From Vitellaria paradoxa (Eukaryota; Streptophyta; Magnoliopsida; Ericales; Sapotaceae), in NCBI GenBank assembly GCA_019916065.1, contig CM034241.1, forward strand, positions 14,269,728-14,333,727: 64,000 nt of DNA, given 5' to 3'. The notes under the pieces are model-generated. The model did no database searches, was not told the origin of the DNA, and was given only the letters and a program-made list of their open reading frames with translations. Below are positions 46,401-56,935 of the stretch, in pieces. The position numbers and the translations under genes are program-made. The stretch's first letter is position 1. Every line of letters begins with the position of its first letter.

Positions 46401-46639
46401 GATATCTTCCATTTGTCTTCCTTTTTGTATTGTTTTCTTATATTTTAGCTTCAAGTCACTTGCAACGAAAAATGTTTGACATAAATAAGGGAATTAACTG
46501 ATTTATTCTACCTAACCACTTATTAATCACATTTACACATTTATAATTTATCATTTTATGTGATCAATCAATGAACATAAGACCCTAATTTAGGGAGAAG
46601 TATAATGTGCTATTAATGAATTAGAATTTGATTTGAATT

Positions 46640-47480
46640 TTTGTTACTGAGGTCATAAAGGATACTAAAAGAGTGGACTTTAGTACCCAAGGGTTGAAAG
46701 TCCCGAAACCTGCAGAGGGTGGTTAACATTCTTAGTAGGCCAGTAACCAACAAAGCATATAATAAGCATTAGTTAGCATATTATTTATTACCAAAACTAC
46801 AGGACAAGATGCTTATTAAGGTAAGATGGGATTGGGACTAGATTGTACGCCACAGCTTAAGCCTAGGTATTTATTTTTGGTTTAATTCTGTGGTCAGAGA
46901 CTAAAATTGTAGAGTATCTGACCTATAGTATGTGATATTGTATGATGATGAATATTGAGATAATACTTAGGCATGAGACTGCAGGATCATGGCTTAGAGG
47001 ATGATAAAGTTTATATCTGATGGATTAAATGTGAAAATGTGAATCTTTTTATAAAATTCATAAATATTGCACAAAGAATGGTTTTAAGTGTAAATTTTTA
47101 TACTAAATATGATAACGATTTTATAAATGCATTTCTGAGTACACGTGAAATTTAATGCTCACCTCTACTACAGTTGATGTTGCAAGGGCAAAGGTACGCG
47201 ATGGACCTATGAGTCAGCTAGTCGATCTTGGATTGTCTTGATAATTATATTCATTTTACTTTCATATTTGAAATGTAAACTTGAGATATTTTGGATTTTG
47301 GGCCCGTATTTGAGACATTTGGTTTTGTAGCCCTTTTGTGGAATCATTGAGACTTTTGGGTATTCTATTTTAGAATATCGATTGTTTATTTGTTTCTGCT
47401 CTATTATAATTATGTTTATGTGGTTTGATGATTATTAGTGAGTTTTATCCCCACGTCTCTGTGTTCTGAATTTCAGGGCG
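46640..47480 (+). mobile_element. LTR-like relic, copy 2 (relative at 30.6-31.6 kb)
   Basis: Shares ordered words with 30655-30770: ggatactaaaa, ccaagggttgaaagtcccga then aacctgca, ttagtaggccagtaaccaac. Its end, gaatttcagggcgtgatagt at about 47470, resembles the terminal part of chromovirus LTRs. It is noncoding and adjoins the Athila LTR. Confidence 0.55.
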
Positions 47481-47956
47481 TGATAGTTAGGTGTCACCAC
47501 CATATTAAGACATATTACACTCTTTTACTAATTACCATTTTCAACTTAATTAATCACAACTTAAAATAACTAAGTCTCATGTTCATTAATTAAAATATAG
47601 TTTAAATTAAATAAATTAATTTAAAATTCTTAAAAAATATAATAATAATGCAATATATGAAAGGGAAATAAAATAAATATATGGATGTTACACTAATTCT
47701 CCATTGCCCCAACCATTGGGATGTAGTGCATTCCAGTCAACATTGCAAGCTTGACACACTTAACTACACTTGGTGTGACTAGATAAATATGGTTAGTTGG
47801 TTAAGCCATAAAGAGCATTTTATCCCAATTGCTATAGTATATGGTAAAAGATAGTTCTCATCACCGTACACTATAAAAGCATATCATTCACATACATTAT
47901 ATAACAACATTAACTCAAACATTGTATGAAAGTTCCAAACCATCCAATAACCATTA
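47481..47956. other. Noncoding spacer
   Basis: AT-rich DNA with no gene. The insertion site of the hAT MITE lies at its right edge. Confidence 0.5.
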
Positions 47957-47964
47957 TCTGCATA

Positions 47965-48430
47965 CAGTGGCGGAGGCACATGGTGCCCAGTGTAGGCGAA
48001 GGCCTACGCTAGAATTTAAAAAAAAATTATTTGATATAAAAAAATTATAAATATTTATAAAAAATTTTTGGATGCATTTGGAGGCATATCTTTTAGTAAA
48101 TTTTAGTATTTTTTTTACCAAAAAATTTTTAGCATTTTTTTTTACAATTTTTGGGTGTTTGGTAAAATTTTTGACAACTTTTAGCAATTTTAGTAACTTT
48201 TGGCAACTTTTAGCAATTTTTGATAATTTTTAGCAACTTTTATGTGTTTGGTAAAAATTTTGGTAACTTTTGAATAGCGCAAATTATTGTAACAGAGTAA
48301 AAAAGTGACAATGTATTTGATATCAATGTATAGTATTTTGTATTTTGTGGTATTTTATGTATTTATTTAGAATTTAAAATTTTACATGTGATTTAGCCTA
48401 CGCTGTCCCAAATTCCCGCGTACGCCACTG
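47965..48430. mobile_element. hAT-type MITE (466 bp) with perfect 8-bp target duplication
   Basis: The termini are CAGTGGCGGAGGCAC on the left and, as reverse complement of the right, CAGTGGCGTACGCGGG; both then lead into a gcgtaggc-type subterminal box and an agaatttaaaa motif. The 8 bases tctgcata flank both sides exactly (47957-47964 and 48431-48438). CAGTGGCG termini and 8-bp duplications are the signature of hAT transposons. The interior encodes no transposase and is filled with ttttagcaacttt-like words between about 48060 and 48270, so it depends on an autonomous element elsewhere. Confidence 0.92.
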
Positions 48431-48439
48431 TCTGCATAT

Positions 48440-49281
48440 TTAATTTTTTTATGGCAATGACAATAACAATTTAATTATCAAATTCTCACTTAATTACATA
48501 CAGCAACCAAATGAACAATAATAAGCTTCACATTGTTTAATTATCAAGAATTATTTGTGAGATGTGAATTATAAAATATATAAAAGAATTATTAATAAAT
48601 TAACATTATCAAGACATAAATAAACCAAATGGATTGACTAAGGCTAGGGCATCTGAACATTGTCAAGGTTGTTTAAACGCTATCAAGATAGTTCAAATAA
48701 TTAATTCCAAAATGCTTCTCATAATTTTGATAGACCTTGGACTTTTACTTCGCTTCAAATAAATTTTATAGCTACAAAATCAATCATGCATGCTAGAAAA
48801 TTACACACATATATACTCACGTAGAGAAAATCCAACATCAATGAAAATAATTTCTAAACCATCAATATATGTCTACATACAAGGAAGCTTCTACAACCAA
48901 TGATAAAAAAAAGGTATTAGGGTTTTATCCCCCGACCTCTGTAGATAAGGAGGAATGTCTCATTGATAAACTCCCCAAATTACAAGTTGTAGATAAAGAA
49001 CATATGACGAATTTCTTAAAAATCCCCAAACATCAACTTTTCCAGTGATAGAGTTCTAAACTTTCCTTACCCATGAGTCATCGTGTGAAGAACAAAGAAA
49101 AATGAAGTATGTAATTTAAAAGGAGTGGGATCACTGGCTAAGCTATTAAGGAACATGATGGCTGTAACCTAAGTAAAATTTTGGTCTAAAATATTTTTAG
49201 TACTAATATTATATAACATCCTAGTCCAATTACCCATGACCCAGATTAATAATCAAACATAACCCGGTTTAATACCCAGCC
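48440..49281. other. Noncoding spacer
   Basis: AT-rich DNA without a supported gene. A short interval (48918-49010), with tattagggttttatcccccg followed by acctctg, has mixed composition but no frame. Confidence 0.5.
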
Positions 49282-49491
49282 TAGTCCTGTCAATGGAGTG
49301 GGTCTGGATCAAATCTATCAGATCCATACCTAATTTAGATTCAACTATAATAGATCTGATTTAGATCCAAAAGTAATTGAATCTATTTTGTAAGATCCAG
49401 TCCAGATCCATATACCATGCGAATTTACCCGTTTTGAAAAATATTTTTTTAAATCAACATTTGATAAAAATAAAAAATATAATTTATTCAA

Positions 49492-49506
49492 TATATATAT
49501 ATATAT
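49492..49506. repeat. Short (TA)n tract
   Basis: Seven TA units; a similar tract lies at about 51866-51882 near the other end of the same element. Confidence 0.8.
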
Positions 49507-50019
49507 GCACGAGTAGCAAAAACAATTTTAGTAAATCATGATCGGTAAGATTGAGAATTTAATATAATCAAGTTTATTTTATAAACATTTTCAAAGTTGT
49601 AGGTCCATTTGGTAAAGTATATTTACTATTTTTCTATTGGGTAAAATAGACTATAAGTATATGTAAGTTGGAAAATAAATTCTAAATTTAATATAATATT
49701 TGTTGCTTTAGTGGTGACAAATACTTCATTAGAACTTGCAAACCTCAGTTGAGAAAAAAAATGAGGAAGGTGAAGTGATATTAAAGCCATTATCAGATGA
49801 AAAGCAAAATTATTTTCTAACAAATCAAAACAGAAAGTATTATTCATAATAAAATTAACCATTGTCTAATACATGTTTAACATTTACATGAGCTTCTTCT
49901 ACCACTTGCCTTGGTACTTTTTCTAATACTACAATTATAAAAAGATTGTACTACTTTATACAAATAACACAAAACATTTTGGACCTCCCAAGTACACTTT
50001 GTTATACTACTAAGCTACT

Positions 50020-51662
50020 TTACCATAGTAGACTATCAGTTAATGCTATTACTTTACTTAGCTTTATATCTTTACTAGATTGAACTGCTTTTAACGTAGA
50101 TGAAGCATCAATCATTTTCGCATTTGATAACAAATGCGTTCCTTTATCATCTTTTATAACATAGACCACCGCTGTCTTTTGAGTACTCAATCTCCATGCT
50201 CCATCAATAATGATTACAACTTCATACAAATTTGGCATCACTTGATCATTTTGAAAAGTCACCATCTCCAAAGCCTTTTTATTTCCTATTCCCTCTACTA
50301 ATTTAGTACCTACACTGTCATTAGCAAAAGATAACAAGAAGTTATTAAAATTTGTTGCCATACTAGTAACAAAACTCAGATCTCTATCCACTCCATTAAA
50401 TACTTTGTCATTTCGTGCCAACCATCATGACCAAAGAACCACACAAACCACACTTATTTTATTTTCACCTTTCCCATCCTCCTATAGTGCCACAGGCCAC
50501 TTCTCCACTGACCTTTAAAGAATATCTATGGTTCTAATTGCCATGTTTGATCCAAACCAAACTAATCTTGCAAACTCACATTCCAAAACAAGTGTTTCTG
50601 AGTCTCTTTATGCTTACAACAAATCCCACAACTCTTTTCAACTGCTAATCCTCTTTTAAGCAAATTCTCTTTTTGCTTACAACAAATCTCACAACTCTTT
50701 TCAACTGGTAATCCTCTTTTAAGCAAATTCTCTCGAATTTGCAAAATATCATGCAGCAACTTCCATATAAAAAACTTCCATTTATTCGAAATTTTTAAAC
50801 CCCATAACAAAACCTATCTCTTATTTACATGCACTACTCTTTGCATTGATGATCCCATTTCCACCTTTTTTAGATGCTTAACCCATCATAGAGACTACAA
50901 AAATATGCAAACATAACTGAAAAAGATCCATTTTTTGTTCCTCCCCCATATCCATTCAGGCATACATTCATTTCCCAGTACATAAATTCTTTTAACAGCA
51001 CTTACAATCTCTTCTAGGAAAAAACATCTCAATAATGGTACCCTTCATCTTTTATTTTCAAAATCAAGGAAATGAGCAACTTTTAACAACAATCCCTTCA
51101 CATCAACATTACCCGACATGTATAGGTTATTATATCCCGAAATCCATTGCTATTTGAAAGCATCTAAATCCAACTATGATCCCAATTTGAATACTAATCC
51201 TTTTACTAACAACTCCCTTCCCCATAAAATACTTTTCCACCTCCATGATGTTGAAGCCGAATCCTTACACACAACAGGTCTATGTTTACACAATACTTTG
51301 CTCTAAACAATTTAGCTATTAATAACTCTGGATCTTTTAAAATCCTCCATGCAACCTTTACCAATAAAAGCTTGGTTAAACTGTGCTAAATCTTTAAACC
51401 CCAAACCTCCCTCAAAAACAGGTTTACACGTAGAATTCTAACTCTTCCAACACATTCCTTTATTCTCTTTACGCTTCTACGAAAAGGAAACCATTCTCAT
51501 TCTTATGTTCTCCACCACCTTCTTTGGTACTTTAAAGACTGACATTATATAAATAGGAATAGCATTCAAAAAATTTTTTATTAGTAAAATCCTTCTCTTC
51601 CTCCTCAGCCCTTCCCCCCCCCCAAAAAAAAATGCAAAATTGTTGAATGAAATAGTAAGCAA
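50020..51662 (-). mobile_element. 5'-truncated LINE relic: RT end, zf-RVT, RNase H
   Basis: On minus, the start has RRILLIKNFLNAIPIYIMSV followed by FKVPKKVVENI (about 51510-51600), the RT C-terminus. The zf-RVT domain is at 50562-50810 with ISNKWKFFIWKLLHDILQIR and KHLFWNVS. The end is an RNase H-like domain at 50020-50421 containing VVIIIDGAWRLSTQ and VIKDDKGTHLLSNAKMI. The order RT, zinc-binding, RNase H is normal for plant L1-type elements. It is truncated at its 5' end near a C/A homopolymer junction at 51606-51631 and broken between domains. Confidence 0.88.
50612..50737 (-). repeat. In-frame 63-bp tandem duplication in the LINE zinc-binding domain
   Basis: Two adjacent 63-base copies (50612-50674 and 50675-50737) differ at only a few positions and are in the same frame on minus. 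Each encodes ENLLKRGL-VEKSC-ICCK-K, so the duplicated peptide is 21 residues and carries the CX2C half of the zinc motif. Confidence 0.93.
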
Positions 51663-52156
51663 ATATCCATATACAATTGCATAATATTTTATACAACACT
51701 AGCAAATAGTTAAAGTATTATAATTAATTTTCTTTTAATTATTACATTTTGAAAAATTATTTTAATTTAATTACAATGCAGTTATATTAAAAATAAATTA
51801 GATAAACAATCTCACATAATTAGTATACAAATTGAGTAATATAATCTTTCATGTATGCTTCGTATATATATATATATATATAGTAGAATAAAATAGTTAA
51901 AATGATTGATTTTATTCCACATAAATTTTTTATTTTTAAATATTTTTTAAATTTTTATTTTTTATTTTTAAATATTTTATTTTTAAAATTAATAGGTCTA
52001 CCGAATCATCCGGATCCAAATTTACTAGTTCTTAAATCCAATAGATCTAGATCTGTTGGGTCACGTATTTAATTAGGTGGCTCTGGTCTAAATTATTGGA
52101 TCTGGTCCGGGTCAAATTTGGACCAAATCCAATCCATTAACAGGCCTAATCTAGCC

Positions 52157-52935
52157 CATAGTCTAGAATAAAAAGAAAAAAAAAGTAACCAATTTAATAC
52201 CTAGCTATAGGCCTATAGTCCAGTTTAATACCCAATTCATAGCTCATGGTGAAAACAATTGCTAATTTTTGGCTTGAGTAGGATGCTTCAAGTTTATAAG
52301 ACAATATTAGTGTTAACTTATGCAATGCACGAAATTGGAAAATATTTTTATGAAAAAAAACATAATTTTTAAATACATTATAAAATATTTCAATAAAATT
52401 ACATAATTTCATAAAATAAAGTAATTTTTTTATATTTACATTTTTTATTTGTATCTATGTTAGTGACTCAATAGAATTGATTAAAGTTGAGTTTACATAT
52501 AAATACTTAAAATTTATATTTTATCAAATCTTGATCTAATCCAATCCTAAAAAATAAAATTTGCTCTAGAATATATATTAAATCATAAGTTTATCTAATC
52601 GACCTAATGAATATAGATAGTACACATAGGATTTGTAAAAATAAAAATAAAAAAGTAACTCAAATATAAAAAAAAAAAAGTAACTTACATATTCACAGAT
52701 TTGTAAAAATTAAAAAAAAAAGTAGAATGGGGAATACAAGAGAGTACCACATAGGACTTGATAATTAATTTTAACTGATTTTATAAAAATAACTCAAATA
52801 AAATAACACAAATATAGTCAATGTGACTAATTTAAATTTAAAATTAGAATTTAGAAAAATAACTACTCCTGAGCCTAATTAATTTTTAGTATTTTTTTTA
52901 CTTTTGAGTTTTAAAAATATTAAGATTTGTTGTTG
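52157..52935. other. AT-rich spacer
   Basis: No gene. Several short A-runs, and a caaatata-type near-duplicate around 52650-52700 (gtaactcaaat and gtaacttacat). Confidence 0.5.
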
Positions 52936-52956
52936 TGAAAAATAACCTAGTTATTA

Positions 52957-53169
52957 AACCAAACCAACCAAACCAAACCAAGCCTTTTCCCACTAGGTGG
53001 GGTCGGTTATATGGATTTAACGACGCCAATCAAATCTATTTAAGAAAATCCATGAAAAAAAAAATCTGACTGAATATTGTGCTGGCTGTCGGCTATCTAA
53101 CACACAACCCTCCTCCTTTGTCTGAGCTTGGGACCGGCTATATCAAGAATACCCTAACATAGGCGGAGT
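52957..53169 (-). mobile_element. Au-like SINE (213 bp) with 21-bp target duplication
   Basis: The 21 bases at 52936-52956 recur exactly at 53170-53190. Between them, on minus, the element ends with GACCCCACCTAGTGGG followed by AAAAGGCTTGGTTTGGTTTGG, the 3' end typical of Au-type plant SINEs with its TTG-rich tail. The 5' part includes ATAGCCGGTCCCAAGCTCAG and ACAAAGGAGGAGGGTTG. The length and flanking duplication fit LINE-machinery retroposition. Clear pol III A and B boxes were not recognised, so the head may be truncated or diverged. Confidence 0.85.
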
Positions 53170-53190
53170 TGAAAAATAACCTAGTTATTA

Positions 53191-54180
53191 TTTAAGTTTT
53201 TTTATTTGCATTTTGTAATTTAATTTTTTATCTGTATTTTTAATTTAATTACTATTGTAGTTGAAATATATAAATTTTACAACTATATTAAATTTATAAG
53301 TAAGTAAGTCCCTTTAGAAATCATTAATTCAATCATATGGAATTTATAATGGGTCCATTTTCGGAACTCATGAGTTTTTTTTTTTTTTTTTACATTTATT
53401 AAAATTACATGCTATAGCTTTAGTTCTTCTATAGGGAAAAAAAGTAAAATTATAATGTTTAGGCGATGTGGGATAAAGAAATAAAAAATTTTATCAATGA
53501 GAAAAGAGAAGAGAAGAAGAGAGAAGGAATGAAATTAAAGAATAATTCAAAAACTATAAAAAAAGAAAAAAAAATGTTATGGAGATTAAAGAAATGTGCC
53601 ATTTAAGATTAGAGTGAAAGATGGTAGAAAAAAATACATTACCTTAGTAAAGATAGATTCTCAACGAGTGCAAATCATTGTTATGCAAGCAAAATTATCA
53701 CAAAATAGAATATTGGAGTAGAGGGTAGGAACACATGAGGCTTTCGCAACTCAAGCATACAGAGTTTAGAAGAATATTTCAAGCATGGCTACCAGGTGTC
53801 AAGACGTTGGAGTTATTCGAGGACAAGTGTAATGAGGCTAATCATCTTTCAGGCAAAATTATAAATAGAAAATTGTGTTTAAGTCATACTTTGCAATCTT
53901 TTAAGCTTATTAGTTACTCCAAAAAAAAACAAAGTATTGCTTTTAAGTCATATTTGTGTAGAAAGTTTTGTGATTAGGTCACACTTTTGAGTGGTTCCTA
54001 CGAGTTTATTTTAAATATAGTTTCTAATAAACTAATAATACCATTTAATTCTATAATTAAGTTACACAAGTTATTTCCAGGAATCACGTGAAGATATGGT
54101 TCACCGAGAATCACGCTTCTTCCGTTTTTTTTTCCTTCCTTGTTTTTAGTTTCATTGTTTACAGTTTTAGTCATGAAGAT
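53191..54180. other. Noncoding spacer before the tandem array
   Basis: AT-rich DNA with a T-run at 53376-53392 and an A/G-rich stretch at 53500-53580. No recognised gene; the open frame at 53735-53977 encodes no known domain. Confidence 0.45.
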
Positions 54181-54218
54181 ATGAAGAAGATAGAGCTTAT
54201 TTGGTCTATCTTCTTCAT
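54181..54218. repeat. Perfect 14-bp inverted repeat (hairpin)
   Basis: atgaagaagataga at 54181-54194 is perfectly complementary to tctatcttcttcat at 54205-54218, with a 10-base loop. It sits at the left edge of the tandem array. Confidence 0.9.
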
Positions 54219-54219
54219 G

Positions 54220-55310
54220 GATTGATTTTGTCGATTGGCGTTTTGAGCTATCTTCAAAACAGTACCGAACTGTTTCAAAAAATATGATGATGTTGGCTTA
54301 TATGGTTGGTTTGTGTTATGTATCGATTGATATTTTTTATGGCAGTATGAAAACAATACCAGTACAGAACAGTACCGTACTGTTTTCAAAACAGTACCAT
54401 GAATTATAAGCAGATGACGAGTTTTAAGGGTAAGAGAAATCTATGGGGTCGATCGGTGTTTTGAGCTATCTTCAAAACAGTACCGGTATTGTTTCAAAAA
54501 AATATGATGATGTTGGCTTGTATGGTTGATTTGTGTTATGTATCGATTGATGTTTTTTATAACAGTATGAAAATAATACCGGTACTATTTTCAAAACAGC
54601 ACCATGAATTATAAGTAGATGACGAGTTTTAAGGGTAAGAGAAATCCATGGGGCCGATCGGCGTTTTTGAGTTATCTTCAAAACAGTACTAGTACAGTTT
54701 CAAAAAATATGATGATGTTGGCTCGTATGGTTGGTTTGTGTTATGTATTGATTGATATTTTTTATGACAATATGAAAATAGTACCAGTACAAAACAGTAC
54801 CGTACTGTTTTCAAAACAATACCATGAATTATAAGCAGATGACGAGTTTTCATGGTAAAAGAAATCCATGGGGCCAATCGGTGTTTTAAGCTATTTCAAA
54901 ACAGTACCGGTACTGTTTCAAAAAATATGATGATGTTGGCTTGTATGATTGGTTTGTTTTATGTATCGATTGATGTTTTTTATGGTAGCATGAAAACAGT
55001 ATTGGTACTGTTTTCAAAACTGCACCATGAATTATAAGCAGATGACGAGTTGTAAGGGTAAGAGAAATCCATGGGGCCGATCAGCATTTTGAGCTATTTT
55101 CAAAACAATACCGGTACTGTTTCAAAAAATATGATGATATTGGCTTGTATGGTTGGTTTGTGTTATGTATCGATTGATGTTTTTTTATGGCAATATGAAA
55201 ACAATACTATTAATTATAAGCAGATGACGAGTTTTCAGGGCAAGAGAAATCTATGAGGTCGATCAGTATTTTGAGCTATCTTCAAAGCAGTATTGGTACT
55301 GTTTCAAAAT
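54220..55310. repeat. Tandem array of five ~205-220 bp units, palindrome-rich
   Basis: The marker aatatgatgatgttggct (final copy gatgatattggct) starts at about 54281, 54501, 54706, 54924 and 55128, giving spacings of 220, 205, 218 and 204. Each unit also carries ttgagctatcttcaaaacag, a cagtaccggtactgtttc-type dyad, a second dyad made from gtactgttttc and aaaacagtac, and the words gaattataagcagatgacga then gttttaagggtaagagaaat. Units differ by scattered substitutions and small indels. The array ends near 55310 after a partial sixth start. No frame is maintained. Confidence 0.92.
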
Positions 55311-56650
55311 TAGAAAAAATAAAGATACTTAGGAATGATGATCAATTTAGGTTTTTCCCAAACAATTTTGATTTTGTTCCAAAAATCGGTTTTGCTTACT
55401 TTGTAAAGAAGATGGAAAGTCACAGAAGTTATGAGTGATGTGTGCACTATTTTCGGATAAAACTGACAGTTTTGAAATGTAGTAAAAAACACGTGATGTC
55501 CTTTTTTGTCTTTTTGTTGCAAGTGTGACTTATTCACAAACAAGTTTTTTTGGTATGACTAAAATCTTTATAAGTCCATAAATAGTGACCGACCTCCAAA
55601 AACCCCAATTATAAAATTAGTTAATTTGAATTCGGTTGGGTCAAGTGTTCAATGGGGTTCTCAATTAGATCATGAGTTGGGTTAACTATATAGATAAATG
55701 GGTTAATAGATTTGAGGATGGGCCAACAGATTATTAAAAATTGCCTTATGCCCAAAATTCATCCAAAGACTTTAAAGTATTAAATTAAGGGCCTAAGTTC
55801 AAAAAGAAGATTAGTAAGTCCAAAACAAGTTCAAGTAAAATACCAATTTAGCCCCCCAACCCAAAAAAAAAAAAAATAATCTACTAAAACTAATAACCCG
55901 ACATTACACATTAACTCCTCTTAAGAAAGTTTTTCAAATAGTGTAAATGGTAACTTTAAATATTCTTTATTAAAAATATGCAACGTCATTCATCCTAAAT
56001 AATTCTCTATAAAGAATGATATAGTGACTCTCTCAAGTTCGATTCCAAGATTTTCAAGACTCAAGATCAATTCTAAAAATGAGACCTTTACTGAAAACTT
56101 TTTACCAATAACAACAAAATAAACAGAGCGTGAGTGAGTGAATCTGATGGGACAAGAAATAAAGGTTTTATTGGGGCCCCACTCAATAAACCAACAAATG
56201 GGCCTATAAAAAGTTATTGGATCTAATATATTATTTATTTTTGGTCCCTTAAAAGGTATAAGACAGTCATATTTTGGTTAAACAAGTCTCTTACCCATTC
56301 TAACTTAGAAACTAGTAGGATGCTCTATTTTTTGATAATTTTTTGGAGGCCTAAGGCCCGGGCCTCTTTGGCCTTACCTAAGAGCTGACCCTCTACATTT
56401 AAAGAACTATCAATAAGATTCATTAAATTAAAAGAATGCAAAGATGCTGATCTAATCTTTTTTTTTTCCCTCTCACTATTTACTCTCTATTTTAGAGAAA
56501 TGAATAAGCTTAAATAATTGATACAGATATCTAGCCTCATCGAAAGGATGAAGATTTCTAATTTAAAATAAAAAACACTATATAACTAATAATACTTATA
56601 ACATCCATAGGAGAGAAGCTAAGGATTTCTAGGTTTCGAATTAACTTATA
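55311..56650. other. Noncoding spacer with decayed repeat debris
   Basis: No gene. Near 56340-56390 a GC-rich ggaggcctaaggcccgggcc segment followed by tctttggcc stands out in AT-rich surroundings and resembles the end of a decayed plant transposon, but no matching partner was identified. Confidence 0.4.
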
Positions 56651-56654
56651 ACAT

Positions 56655-56935
56655 GCTTCTCCCTAATTTGAACAGCAACAGTATTCAAGTAGGTTTAGTA
56701 GTTTATTGAATTTGTTCACGGAAAGTACTTTTGAGAATATATCAATAGCCTAATCTTATTTGCTGTAACTCTCTAGCTTGAATTCATCCCTAGTCACAAA
56801 GTCTCAGATAAAATGGTGAAGAATCTTGATAAGTTTGGTTCTTTTATCAAAAATAGGATTTTTAGTCATTGCAATGGCAGATTTGTTGTCATAAAGCATC
56901 GCCACACGTCCATCTTGCTTCTTTTTCAAACTTGA
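56655..56935 (-). pseudogene. Ty1/copia RNase H fragment
   Basis: On minus, AMLYDNKSAIAMTKNPIFDK followed by RTKLIKILHHFI spans about 56810-56905. Then come DFVTRDEFKLESYSK, and AIDIFSKVLSVNKFNKLLNL down to about 56690. This is the C-terminal end of a copia polyprotein (family pattern DNKSAIAMTKNPVFHSRTKH...ADIFTKALP). The catalytic Asp in YDNKSA is kept, but a TGA-type stop and others break the frame. No further copia pol is found upstream, so this is a small leftover. Confidence 0.85.

Larger units (their letters stand above)
45191..46530 (-). mobile_element. Athila 5' LTR (outer boundary approximate)
   Basis: On plus it starts TGACTACTTTTG directly after the primer-binding site. It contains the agggtcgaactcaggaaagt motif near 45279, an AAT microsatellite (46000-46033) and the palindromic block at 46125-46400. 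No coding frame is present. The far end lies near 46.5 kb, before the unrelated LTR debris at 46.6 kb; its exact terminus could not be fixed because the second LTR is not found. Confidence 0.6.
49282..52148. mobile_element. hAT-like transposon relic enclosing a LINE
   Basis: The left end reads TAGTCCTGTCAATGGAGTGG followed by GTCTGGATC. The right end, reverse-complemented, reads TAGGCCTGTTAATGGATTGG followed by ATTTGGTCC. Subterminal gatc-rich text (gatccat, agatctg, ggatctgg) is also shared. The flanking octamers acccagcc (49274-49281) and atctagcc (52149-52156) agree at six of eight positions and both mismatches are C/T, consistent with a decayed target duplication. No transposase is visible. 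Most of the interior is an inserted LINE at 50020-51662. Confidence 0.65.

Noticed and set aside
54171..55256. Several 60-77 codon frames on both strands in the 54-55 kb array
   Set aside because: They are the same array unit read repeatedly. Frames are not conserved between units and look like a by-product of the repeat.
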